Below are positions 1 through 13,200 of a stretch of DNA of 64,000 nucleotides, piece by piece. Positions within the stretch are counted from its first letter, which is position 1. Each line of letters starts with the position of its first letter. Location of the stretch: assembly GCA_024734555.1 (NCBI GenBank), contig JANPWX010000080.1:3164278-3228277 (forward strand). Reading direction: 5' to 3'. Under the pieces are notes generated by a model that saw nothing but the letters and a program-made list of their open reading frames with translations, ran no database searches and had not been told where the DNA came from. The translations under genes and the position numbers were made by a program. This DNA comes from Trochalopteron elliotii (lineage: Eukaryota > Chordata > Aves > Passeriformes > Leiothrichidae).

Positions 1-3000
1 CATTGTGTTAGTTCAAAATGGGGTAGCAATTTGGGAACCAAATACGTTTCCATGTGTTTCAATTTTTTCAGTGACTGAATTAACAGCATTTCAGTCATCT
101 GTGTAGATAGTATGTAGAGTTGAATCTTGAGGTAGTAAATCAGATTGTATTCTATGTAACTTGGATGTTTGAGCAAAGACCATGACAGAACAGTCACTGA
201 GCGCTAAATTTTATCAGATGTAAGAGTATATTCTGGTGTAATTGTATGTGTTGAGAAGATTGAATATTTATTTTATTAATACCCTTGATAATTTTTATTT
301 GTTTTCCTGTTTGTTTTTTTGAGTAAAATGGAGGGGAGAGATGTAGTTGGGATTTTTGAGTATGATGCATTCAGAATGAGCAGAGACTTCATACCCACAG
401 GCTGGGTGGTTTGACTTGATTTTTCATGTTACTTTTGACTATACTGGGAAATTCAGCTGAAAATCTGATCTTACTTAAAGTTTCCATGGAATGTGGATAA
501 ATCGAGGGCTTTCTTCACCCTCATTTTGAATAATTAGATTAATGATGAAATTACCACAATTTTGTAAGTGTGGGAAGAAAAATCTGGGCTCAGATTTAAT
601 TGCAAGAGCCATCATTAAAATGACAATATTAAATAAAGGTCACTAAAACTGTAATAGATTTTTAGAGGAAGGTATTCTTTTTACTGTACCATTATTGCTG
701 GATATGATATATATATTAATGCTAATGATAAACTGTTATTAGGAATTCTGTAGAGAGACAATAAATTTCAAAACTCTAGGGAGAAAATGCAGGGACCTTC
801 ATGTCAGTTACATGAATTCAAGCAAGTTTGTCACGACTTTATCAGGGATGTGTTTGTAAACCTACAATGTCATGTCTAGAGCGTACCCTAAGTTTACCTA
901 GACTTTTGCGTCTTTTTGTCTGTCTGGATAAAAGCCATCTGTGTGACCTCTGTGGATTGCTAGACAAGTGTAAAAGCTTTAAGCAGCTCAATAGCTCCCT
1001 TTGGGTATTATTTTAGTAGAAAAGAATCACATTGGTCTTCAAGTAAATGCTTAGTACCCCCGCAGTTTTACAAGTTGAAACACGTGCGTGTCACAAGTTG
1101 CAGTGTTTGAAATATACAGAGAAGGAATGTGAGACAATTTCTGGTTGATGCTGACTCTTCAGACTTTCTTCTCAGACACTGCACCTGTCCAGAGGTGCCT
1201 TTCCATGTCCTCCCTGCCTTGGTGTGGGGTATAAATTTTCTGGGTTAGCAGATAGTGCATTTCTACTTGTGTCACACCCTGTCTGGGCTGGAGATGGCCA
1301 GATGGTGCAATATAATCACAGCACTGTGACAATTCTCTGCTGCTTGTTTGACTGTGTTTTACTAACCCAGTTACAACTGCTCCTTTTCATGTTTAAACGT
1401 GATATTTAGAAATTCTAAGTGTGCTTTATGGTGTTAAGTTTATAATTCTACTTGTTGCTGCTTACGATTTTCAGGTTTGTCTATGGCCTGAACTCAGACT
1501 TACTGAATCAGATTTCTGTCTTAAATCTTGGTACATTTATTGTCAGTTCCTCTTCTGTTCCCCAAAACACAAACCTGTAATGTCATGAACAGCTTCTTTC
1601 ATATCTTTTGGCTTATGAAATATACTAATTTTGAACTTTAATCATGTTCTTGGGGAAAAAAAAAAAGTTTCTGGAAATATTTCTGTACTTTTTTGTCCAG
1701 AAATTCCCAGGGTGGCTTTTAAAGAAGTTCTGGTATGTTATTACCATGACAGTGCTTTGACAGTAACTTGTACTCCAGTTGTTCCAACTAGCACTTGAAT
1801 TCCTTGGTTTAGTTACTACTTCCTTGGTATTAATCAAACTCTCTGTGATTTTAGTGGGGTGTATGTTTGTGTCTTTTTATTTGATACAAGATTTCTTTTT
1901 TCGGTGAGATGGCTCTGCTCTTGTATTCACACTTTTGAAGCTGGGTCCCAGAGGTTAATTTTTGCACAATCCATCCATGTCTTGGCCTCCAGGAATTTCT
2001 TGCTTGGTTAGAGGTAGTGCCACTTGGGGCAATTACCTCTAGAAAGCAGTGGGTGGCCACAGGTTTTTGGGGAAGTCATTGAACCTGGTAGGGAAGTAAC
2101 TATAACAAATCCCTGTGTACAGGGTGGTCTTGCTAAAGCATCTGCTCTGAATGAATCTGTGTGGGACTTGCAGGGTGCAAATTTAGAGAATCACTGCATT
2201 CCTACACCTGGGTTATTCTTGCTTCCAGTCAGACCTTGTTTAGGGTGACAGATGCTGTGTCAGAATAGTATTGTCAGTGCAGAGAGACCTGGGGGTTGAT
2301 AATACTCTATGTTCAGTCAGTGTGGGTGCAGTCTCTTAAAGAATAAAAGCCAGTTTGTTTGGAAGTAGTAGCGTATCTAAAATGAGAAGTATTTTTGTGG
2401 ACTTTCCAACAGTGCTTGGTGGAATTTGTGTACTGAGGTTCTTAATAATCTTTTGAAAAATGTTTTTAGATTGCAGGGCTGTGATGTCAGTAATGAAAAC
2501 ATACTTGTACCTTAATTTGTTGCCTTTTTCTCTTATGTTTGTGCATTTATCTATCTGATGGATCCATCAAAAATGAAAGTAGCATGTAAGAAGCGTCCTC
2601 TTAATACTGACTTTGAATTCCATTTTAAAAGCACTGTTGTCTAGTTAATTTGGTGAACATCTTGCGTTTATGGGTAAAAAAAGAAAAATATGCATAAATC
2701 AAGTATAGAGAGAAAGCAGAACAAACCATTTCTTTAACAAGAACAGCAACTAGATCATTACATTGGCTGTGTTTTCTTGCTGCCTTATGTGTACCTTCTA
2801 GTCTGAAAGTTTTCAGGAGCTACTAAATTACAACACACGTGAAGAATAACTGATTACCTTTTTTCCATGTGTATTTATGAACCTGGAGAAATGTTCATCC
2901 AGCTGGATAATTATTTAGAGTTTTTGTTTTAGTGCTGAGCATTCTGTAGCATGACTGTGCCCCAGTATGATCTCTTAGAAACTTGGTGTTTCTTTGGACA

Positions 3001-4121
3001 TTGTATTTTGTGCTTTGACATTTGGTAAGCATTTTTACTGTCTGTTCTCAAGAGACCTTAGGGATAACAAAACACTTCCCCCCCTCTGCCCGGCCCTTCC
3101 ACAGTGATAAAAATACAAGGTTTTGATGTCAGAAGCTTAGAAGGTGCTTAGCCAAAGTGTGTTTATTGGAACATTAGGAAGGGGTTAGGGAGGAACATCC
3201 CTGTGCTCCATAATCTACTGAATCTATCTAAAACAGACTTTAGACTTTGTTCCAAAGTGTTGGGTGAGACAAAAGGGCTTTCTTTTTTATCAGGTGGAAA
3301 GTTTGTTTCCCTGGAGTATCATTATTTCTGCAACAGCTGATGGGTTGTGCTGTCCAAATCTTTAGCATCCAAGCTGGATTTAAAGTTTCCAGCAGTGAGA
3401 GATAACTAATGCTATTATGTGCCTTCTTACTGTGCACTGGAGGTAGGGTGAGGGGAGGATCACTTTGTTCTTCCTTTTGGGCTGGTGGCTTCCCTGTGGT
3501 TTCCAGAGGGACAGTGCTGTACTGAGTGGCTGTGCCAACATTCTCCTATTTGTTTCCTTCAGCACTTTTGGAGTTTCTGCAAGGAAGCAAGCAACTTGCT
3601 AAGGAAAGGCAGTATTACTAAATGTATAAGTTAACTTAAATGGTTAAATATTTATCAGAAGTTCCTCTGCCCTCTGCCTATATATCCTTTCTAGAGCCTT
3701 TGTAATACATCTCTTAATGTAACAATCCCATTTAGACAGACATATGTTAAAACTTCATATAAGTTTACAGTAATAAAATTGCGTCCTGTTTATATATGGC
3801 AGGAAAAAAATATGTGGCTTGCTCTGTTTTCTGATGTACATCAACAGAAGAAACTGGTTATCTACAGTATGAGTCTTGATTTTCATATGTGTGTGGCATT
3901 TTGGTTTTGGTTAATGTTTTCCAAGACAGTGCAGGCTAAATATAGATAGATGCATCATTTTTACAGAATACTATTTGCTGTGCTTACTGTGTTCCAAATT
4001 TAGTGTAAAGAAGTAGTAAGTTTCACGTGGTTCAAGTTTGGTAGTCACTCTCCTGTGCCTTCTTTAACCTTCTAGCTGGATTAGCTGCTTTTGTTAATCT
4101 AAAATGCTCTTGCTATTTTAG
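1..4121. other. Upstream or 5' intronic sequence of SSX2IP, no gene seen
   Basis: This stretch is AT-rich, poor in CpG and holds only short chance reading frames. I see no CpG island of the kind expected at a broadly expressed promoter. The first visible SSX2IP exon opens behind a good splice acceptor (pyrimidine-rich tract then AG at 4120-4121). The true first, noncoding exon and promoter therefore probably lie before the window, and most of this stretch would be the first intron. That placement is inference. I recognise no repeat family here. Confidence 0.5.
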
Positions 4122-4212
4122 GAGATGCCTACGTAACACACGCTGCCAGCAATTGTACTAAATACTTTGCTGCTGAACCAGTTGCTCAGGTACCCAGCCT
4201 GTCTCTGTTGCT
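4122..4212 (+). other. SSX2IP: SSX2IP 5' untranslated part of the first coding exon, with a minimal uORF
   Basis: The exon begins after the acceptor ending at 4121 and carries 91 bases of leader before the start codon at 4213. A three-codon upstream reading frame (ATG CCT ACG TAA) occupies 4125-4136, almost at the exon's 5' edge. It ends well before the main start, so reinitiation is possible. The leader assignment assumes that this acceptor is used. Confidence 0.55.
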
Positions 4213-7200
4213 ATGGGAGATTGGAAGACTATTACTGTGCCAGTGCTGTCATCAGGTAAACTGGGAATATTTTGGATTTAGTTGATTTGGTGATTTTACC
4301 AGTGATATTATAGCAGCTAAAGAGAGAGACTGGAGTTTTGTACATGACATATTTGAGTCGATAAACAGCATGGTAAACAATACAAACAGTGCTTTGTCTT
4401 GGATTGAGTCCTTACAGGAATGCTAATGTAAAATACTGTACTTGCACATGCATGGAAAGGCTAAGAACTTGCAGTCACACTTTATTTTTTATAGTCATGT
4501 GTATCAATGAATCTTGTATTTTCAGAGATTTCTTTACTTGTTATATATTCTGTTGCTTTATAAATTGGATACAAATTTGTTAAAGGAGTAAATATTTTCT
4601 TGCCTATTTCTGCCTAGTGGAAGAGTAGATTACAGCATACCCTGAAGTATAATAATACCATACAGTCTATAAGAATGTTACTGAATGCACATGTCTTGCA
4701 CCTGTGTTGTATTAAGTCAATAAAGAAGTGTGCACAATTTTTTGTTGGTAGGTGAATAAAATTTGAAATGTACAACACTTTAAAGTGTATTGAGTCTAAA
4801 TCTTCAGTGTAAGTTTCTTTTTTATATATAGTGAATTATTTAATGTCATTCTAGATCAAATTCTGAGGTTTAGAATCTAAATTTCTGTAAATAATAACTT
4901 GAGTACATAAGGGTTAGATTTTATGTGTTAAAATAATAGCTCATTTCTTCTTAATGTTTAACTTTTAGATAGCAAAAATACACTTCCATATACCTCAGAA
5001 AGAAAGAGATCTACAAGCATGAACTCACAAGTGCTACGCTTGTCACTGCCTTCATCCAAAAACATGCACAGCTTTGTCAGTGCCTTCTGCACAGAAGATA
5101 ATATTGAACAGAGTATATCCTATATTGATAGGGTAAGCCAGATCTTCCTGTTTATTGGAGATTGTGTACAGGTGACAATCAATTGTGGTAAAAAAGATTG
5201 ACTGGATTAGGAAGGCTTCTTCCTCAGTGCCCAGAAGCTGAAGTTGGTGGGAAGTAAGATTCAGGTTTTCCCCCTTCATACAGGATTTCACCTGATACTG
5301 TTTGTCTTTTGAAGAATGGTGGGAGATTGATCCAATTATTGATCTCATTTTCCTCCCCTCCTCCCTTTTCTTTTACCAGGAATTAACCACACTGGGATTT
5401 CCTTCTATTTATGCGGAGTCCAAAGGAAAAGAATTAAATTTAATAGCTATCATAAATTGTATGAATGAATTGCTTGCACTGCAGCACAAGAACCTTCGAG
5501 CTCAGGAAGAAGTAGAAATGCAGCACCTGAAACTGGGAAGTGATATGGATCACTTACAGAACTGCTATGCTAAATTAAAGGTAGAAAACAAGATCATTCC
5601 ACTAGAATTATGCAGCTCTCTACATTCTTAAGAGCAATTATTTATTTTTTTTTCTACCCAGTACTAACTTGCAGTTGTATTTTGAGGTTTTCAGAAGTAT
5701 TTTCCCAAATGAAAATTCCTTAAAATTAATGAAATAGGAGTTAATAAGAGAACTTGCAATTGCTTAGAATTTTAGCCTCCTTAATCAAGGAAGGGGAAAG
5801 ACTGAGTCGGGAGTGTTAATGTACACTTTGGGTGAAAATATTAAACACTTCAGTTCCTATCATTTACTGTTTCTTAAAAGACTATACCCAGCTCTGAAAG
5901 ATAAATTCCCCATATAATTGTAACAAATAAAAGCACAGGTGACTCTTCTAGTGCAGGGTTTTTATTAGTTCTTTTTCCATATCATTAGCTTTTTCCATGT
6001 GGTTTTTTTCTTGTTGGATTCCTTGAACATCCAACTACAAAGTCTCTTTGTAAGAATTGCTCAGAAACTGTTGTCAAACCAGAAGTTACTAAGCTTCATT
6101 TTATCACAGGATAAACACATGCTCAAGGCCAGTCCCTGTGGAGTAGCTGATATGTTGGAAGTTCCTGGGTGCACTTGTATATGCAGTCATATTAGAAAAG
6201 ACGTTACTTTCTCTTAATTCTGTCAAGAAAATAAAATAGAAGAAAAGAGAAAATGATTGTGCTTTTTTAGGTTTGCTTTTCACTTGGGCTGGTCGGCACT
6301 ATCTCCTTGAGGAATACTGCTGTAGTTTTTCAAAATCATAGTAGCTCTTTTGCTGAGATTGGTCATTCCTGAAGAAGGATTTTGATGACATTAAAAGTAA
6401 TCTGTAGCTGCACTGATTTTTATACAAATGCTATAAAATGTTAAGTTCTAGAACACTCCAGTTGCTTTTCCTAGATGAATAGCTTTGAGGAGAGAGGGAA
6501 ATCTTCTTAGTACTACATGAATTCCAGGCCATTTAATTTGGCTGTCAGCTTGTGAGGTTTCTCATGTAGATTCTTTGAGATACCATACAGCAATCCTCTT
6601 GACTTCCACTGTTGTGTTGACTGTATTTCACTGTGGTTTGTTCAGAAGTTCTTGTTGCTTAAATATATCTATACACTTGCACCTCAGTACACAGATGAAG
6701 GAAAAGCTTGTATATAGTATTTGGCTGTCATTTAAGCTGCCAATTTCAGGTCTGAGTCTTATTCATGGACAAAACTTTCTAAAATGCTCATTTTGCATTG
6801 TCTGTTATAATGAGATCATCTGTCTAGCCTTCTCTGTATATGTGAAATGTTCCATTTGCATTGTTATGGTCACAGTCTGTATATCTGTTGATTTTACCCT
6901 TGATTATTCAACAGAAATGCTCCAGTAAAACTGTAGTTCCAAATTCATACAAGTTGCTTAGTATCTACCTCACTCTCACAGTACAGACATACTTACGGAA
7001 TCCTGACTTAATAAAAAAGTCCTAACTGTAAAAGATAATCTGTTAAATACCAAGCCATATCTCAAGTGAGGTGGTTTGGCAGTTTGGTTAACATGGGTTG
7101 TTTTGCTTGGTTGGGGTTTTTAAAAATCTTATGCTTCTAATTCTTATTGATACTGAACTTATCAACACTTTTTCTAGGAACAGTTGGAATTATCTAAAAG

Positions 7201-10200
7201 GGAAATAGTTGGGCTTCAGGAAAGAGACAGACAACTGCAAAGCAAGAACAGAAATTTGCACCAGTTACTTAAAAATGAGAAGGATGAAGTGAGTTGTTTT
7301 GTACATTAACACAAGTCATTATATAGATATTGAGAATATTTTTTTTGCACGGAGTCTCATAATTGCTCATTCTGAATGTAGTTTTTTGTTGGTAAATGTT
7401 GTCTTTCAAAGTGACTGGCATGTTGCATATGGATAAATAGGTTCTATAAGGGATAGGTCCAAGTTACAACAATATAATAACAATAGTAGGGAGTACTGCA
7501 GAAATGCAGGTGTGCAATTTTCTAAGATTTTGTGTACAGCTTTATCTTAGAATGTTTAATATATCAAAAAGTAGAAGGGGCAACAGGATTCAACTTACTC
7601 AAACATTTGTGTATAGAGGCTTTTGGGGTTTTCTTATTATAGAGGGGAGCAAAAGACCAATAAGAAGAGATGTGGGAGGAAAACCCAGCTCAAAACCACA
7701 ATCTCATTAAATATCTTGAAATATCTTGAAACAATCAAGATCAGAAAACACTTTGACATCCATGGCACTTCTTAGTTTGGGATTTGTTTCCTGTATGCTC
7801 CTTTCCTAGCATTGTACTTCACATGGCTCCTATGTTTTTGTGAATGTGACTCCTCTAAATTTCTGTGAATGTTCTGTGTTCATAAACATATTCATACAGT
7901 TGGGAATCACAGTACTAACTGTACGTACTGAACTTCCTAAAGTTCCAGCTTAAGGTATTGAATGTGCTGTATGTTTATAAAGTTAAATCAGAAAATTTAA
8001 AAAACCCCAAACAATACAACTCTAGGAATTGATAGTACATGTTAAAAATTGCTTTATGATGTTTTAATGTTCTTTTAGACCAAATGGAATAGTTTATCTT
8101 TCAATGTTCTGCTGCCTCAAGGAAGAGGAGTTTATTTTTTTAGTGTAAGCCTAACAATCATACTTTAGAATTGGAGTAAACTTAGATCCTGAACGTGAAT
8201 TATTGAAAGATATATTTTTCTCTGCTTAAAGGTTATGTGACTTATCAGAACATGAATTTAGTTGTACTTCAGAGGAATTACAGTATTATAATCTGCTTCT
8301 TTTGATGAGGGTTTCTGCTGAAAAGAAACTACCTCTCCTGAGAAGTCTGAGATCAGAGTCCATGGGGTGGGAAGGTCTTCTGATTCCTTTTGTCACTTCC
8401 CTTTCCCAGAAGTACAGTTTAATAGAAGTTTTGTTTTGCTTCATGCATTTTGGTTTTCTGAAGAAATTTATGTTTATACTGTAGTGGAAGAAACAGCCTT
8501 TTGTGGCATTGCTTTTAGGTTCAGAAGTTACAGAACATAATTTCAAGTAGAGCTACACAGTACAATCACGATATGAAGAGGAAAGAGAGAGAATATAACA
8601 AATTAAAGGAACGCTTACATCAGTTAGTCATGAACAAAAAAGACAAAAAGTTAGGTAAGTATCTCTTTGAATTTTACCACAGCAAAATGAGCATATTCTG
8701 TATGTTAACCAGAACCAATTTTAAGCATTTTTATCATTAAAGGCAATGCAGCCCTCTTGCAGATTTTATTTGGATGTTACAATGTTAGAGAAAAGCTGCA
8801 ATATTTCATGTTAGCTGACTGTGTAAGACTTTTCTATGTTTTCTAAGTGATCTATAAGATCACTTACCAAGCATAAACCAATTGCTGATCTTTACCAAAT
8901 GAGGCGGGGTTGGTTTTTTGGGGGGGGGGGGGTTTCCCTTACTAAGGAAGATTAATTCCTAGGAATCAATGCCTATGCTGGAGCCATCTCTCCTCTATTT
9001 TCTTGCGGCTGGTGCTATCACAAGATTTTGGATAATGTCATAAACACTGCATTGTTCCAAGCAGTTGCCATCAGGAAGGTGCACTGAGTGAGCTTTTTAC
9101 TCTGGAGATACTACACTCTGCTTGTGGTTAGCACAAGTAATGAGAGGTTTGAGAGGAAGGAGCACAAGGCAAATGTACAATCCTGTACTGTGTGAAATGA
9201 GGACAAACCAGATCTCCTTTATCATGAGTATTTTGATGTTGCCCAAAAACTGTGTTAGAGACATTCATCAGTGCTATTTACTATAAATATAGTTTGCTGT
9301 GAAAAATGGATGAAAATAGGTATTGTTGTTAGATAATTTAAAAAAAGAGTACCTTTTGGTTCATATATCTGGCCTTAAAGTATTTATGTAATATATCTCC
9401 AGTGGAAGTCCTGCTCTTGTCCACCTGCCACCCCCAAACTCAGCTGTTTGCCAGCTGTAGTGCATGCTTTAGTAAGCTCATTTAGTTCACTAAACCAGAA
9501 GAAGACTATTTATGTTGTTGCCAAGATGGTTCTCTGCTGACTTAGTTTTCTGAAAGTCCTTGTGGCTAAGCCAAACCAGGTTAGGATGCAGTAGGAGGAA
9601 CACCTATTTTAGCTGCAGAAAATCTTTAGGTATTAGTTCAGTAACCTCTAGAAACTGCACTCTGAGGTCAGCAAAACTTAAACATCCTTGACTTTAGGTG
9701 GCTAGTACTAGTTCAAGTATCAGTGAAATGAAAATAGCAGGGTTTTAACACTAGTTACTGTTAGCTTGATAGCTAACTAGCTTGGACCACTAATCTGTAG
9801 TCATGTATTGGGTTTGGGTTTTTGTTGTTGGGGTTTTTTTTATTTTTATACAGATGTGGACAGTGAAGTTTTTTGAGGAATGCCTTATGAAACATTAGTA
9901 AGTTCCTTACCCTGAACAGGAGATAAAACTGGCATTACTGCCAGAATGAACATAGTTGATACACTGATATAAAGGTTGAAATAGGGATGAAGGTATCATT
10001 AAGAAATGCATAAAAAAGATAAGACAGGATGAGAATACTTCCTTCTGAATTTCCCAACACGAAAACTTATCTTTTTTCTTTGACTGTTATTTTTGCTTTA
10101 AGCAGGGCTATGTGGTTTCATTTTTCAAGACTGAGGGGGATATTTGAGTAATGTGGTCTTCTTTTAATAACTACATATAAATGCAATGTCATCTAAATCT

Positions 10201-13200
10201 TTATCTATTTGTATGTTGTTTCACACTTTGAAATATCCTTTTCATTTGTAGCTATGGAAGTTCTAAATTATGTTGGTAGAGCTGATGGGAAGAGAGGTGC
10301 ATGGAGGACTGATAAGACAGAAGCCAGGTAGTTGTCTTAGAACAACATTAATTGAAGCATGTATTAGGGCTGTTATGTTGTTACTGTAAGACTATTTCTT
10401 CCAGAAATGAAGAAGAAATGTACAAAGTTCTGTTAAATGATTATGAACAACGCCAAAAACAGCTTTTACTGGAAAATGCTGAGCTAAAGAAAGTTCTTCA
10501 GCAGATGAAGAAAGATATTATTTCGCTTCTTCCACCACAGAAACAAAAACCTAAAGAAAGATCTGAAGATGGGCTAGTAAGTATTCTTCAGTTAAGGTTA
10601 AATCTCCATTGTTTGTTTGTGGTATAGTGCTGGAGTAATTTGGTAGTTTTTTTTTAAAGTAAACAACTTCTGAGAGTTGCAGTGGATTGCACATCATGTA
10701 CTTTGTGTGAAATCCATCCATATTCTGCTCTCTGTGAACAATACACAGTGTATTCTTTCCAGTAAGTCAATGAAAAACTTGTAAATATTCTTTGAATGAA
10801 TTTAAATGCGGTAGGTACTGGTATGTAATTCTGTATTGCAATGCAAACTACTACATTTTGCATGCCTGGGGGGTTTTGTTTGTTTGTTTCCAGACTTTAA
10901 GTATTTCTTTACAGGATGTTTTTATTGAACAGTTTACTGCCATGGCTGTGTCGAAAAGCATTAGATTATCTGTCACCTTCTTTATAAGGTGTGAGTACTC
11001 TTCTGAACTTGACTGGATGACTTCCCCCCCATACTGGGGCAGCTACTGCTGAAGTCTGACAGCAGAGCTCAGCAGTCTGAAGCTGTCTGGGTTGAAGATG
11101 TGAGAGTGACTGAGTCTTGCTAACTGACCCACAGTCTCTGTGGTGGGGTTCTGGGGCCTGCCTGGTCACTCACCTCCTCAGCATTATGCTGTCAGGGAAC
11201 TGAACTCCCTGAGAGCCAAATTTCCTTGGATGGAAAAACTTTTCCTTTATGTAAGGGTTTTCCTTCTCTTCAGTAAATTGAATCTGTGCACATATTTAAA
11301 TAAACAAATACGCATATTTGGAGGGGTGAATGGTTTGCAGCTTCTTATTTCTGCTCCTACAGGTGCTGTCAGACCAGGAGGAAGATATTGGAGAATTAAA
11401 TAAAGAGAATATGTGGGAATTATCTTGTGAAACTGTGCGAGAACAGCTTACCAACAGCATTAGGAAACAGTGGCGAATGTTGAAAAATCACGTGGAAAAG
11501 CTGGATAACCAAGGTTGGTGTTTAACTGCATGATGTGTACATACAAAATACATTTTAGAAAAAGGAATGCAGATGTGGCACTTTGAAATAATTGGATCCA
11601 AAATATGAAATTCCCTCTCAAGAACCTTGTCGTGCCACATCCTCTGAGACTTCTGGTGGTATTCTAAAACAAACTGACTGATGGGATGCTGCTAGACTCT
11701 CCTCATTTCCAGCTGTTAAACAGCATTAAGACAGCTAAAAATATATAAAATTCTTTCCTAGTATTATTTTCCCATGCAAGTAAATGCAGCCACTGCCACA
11801 GGGATGTTTGCTGTCAAGAGTAAGACTGAGAAGGTCATGCATGCAATTGCAAATAAAAGAGCAGATGGCCTTTGAGAGTATGTTTGCACCCTAGAAAGGA
11901 TTTCAAGAATGCTTGTAATACTTTATTTGGTGTAAGTAACAAAAAAATAAGCATCAGGAAAAATGTTACAATTATTTGCTCTTTTTTTTGGAGCCTTCTA
12001 GGTTTTTTTAGTTTATAGGGATGGCCATAGTATATATAGCCCTTTAGGATTCTATTATGTTCAAGTACTGGCTTTAGGGGATCAAAACTTGGCTTATTAC
12101 AATCATTGTGATTTAGCTATGCATTAAGTTAAATAAAGCAGAATGTAATTGTACAAAATACAACCATTTCTGTAGTTCATTCCCTTACTGGAATGAAAAC
12201 ATGCACCCAATGTTTGTTAGCTCCATTTCTCCTTCACAGAACTTGGAGGAAAAGGCTTTCTTTTTATATCTGTGATAAATATAGTTACTGTCATACTTTT
12301 ATGAACACACAAGCCCGTCAAACATGGGCTCAAAACAATGGGCTAACAGCATGTCAGTGAAAAAAAATCTTTAGTTGTCTTGAATTTTCTTTTAAATGAC
12401 TGCTGCAACAAGTGAGGATTTTGTGTAACTCTCATTGCAGTGTAGATGGTTGGTTTACCTTGGAGAATGTGAAACAGCCGTGTTTTCATTGGGTTTTTTT
12501 CTGAACTGGATTTTGTGGATAATTATATGTGTAGTACTGATTTTGGATCTCTTGTCTGATAGAAATGCCTTTGAATACACTGTGCATCTGTCTTTCAGGC
12601 TGAAACATGTAGTCTAAAACCTTTTGGACTTCCAAGGAGTCTCTGATATGAGGTATTGGGTTTTTTTGAACTTGTTTTAAAGATGCTTTTTTCCCCCCTT
12701 AGTGTCACGTGGACATTCAGGAGTTTTGAATGAAAAAGATGTCATTTCAAGAGAAGACCATGAGCTAGAAACTGAAAAGCTAGAGCTAGAGATCCAGCAG
12801 TGTAAAGAAATGATCAAAACTCAGCAACAGCTCTTACAGGTAGTAGGCTTTATTTTTTCTTATTTCTCGATTGAATCCAAGTGTACTTTATTTAACATTC
12901 CATTCTTCTTGCCTCTGAGCCTTTTTCCATTCCTTCATCATGCTTTTAAAATAAAACAACTTAGTGAGTTGTCTAACTGTGCTAGTGGCTTAGTTAATAA
13001 TTTAAGGACTTTTTACTCCTGGTAGGATCAATTTTGGGGGAGCTGAACAAAGGTGAGGCTGCCTGAACAAGGACACTTTGATTGGTATCTGAAATCTGCC
13101 CCGACTATCCACCAGCTTAATATCTACTGCACTGTTTCCATATTAAACTTCAACCATTTTTCTGATAAAACTGTACATCTTAAGTCACTCCCAAATTAAC

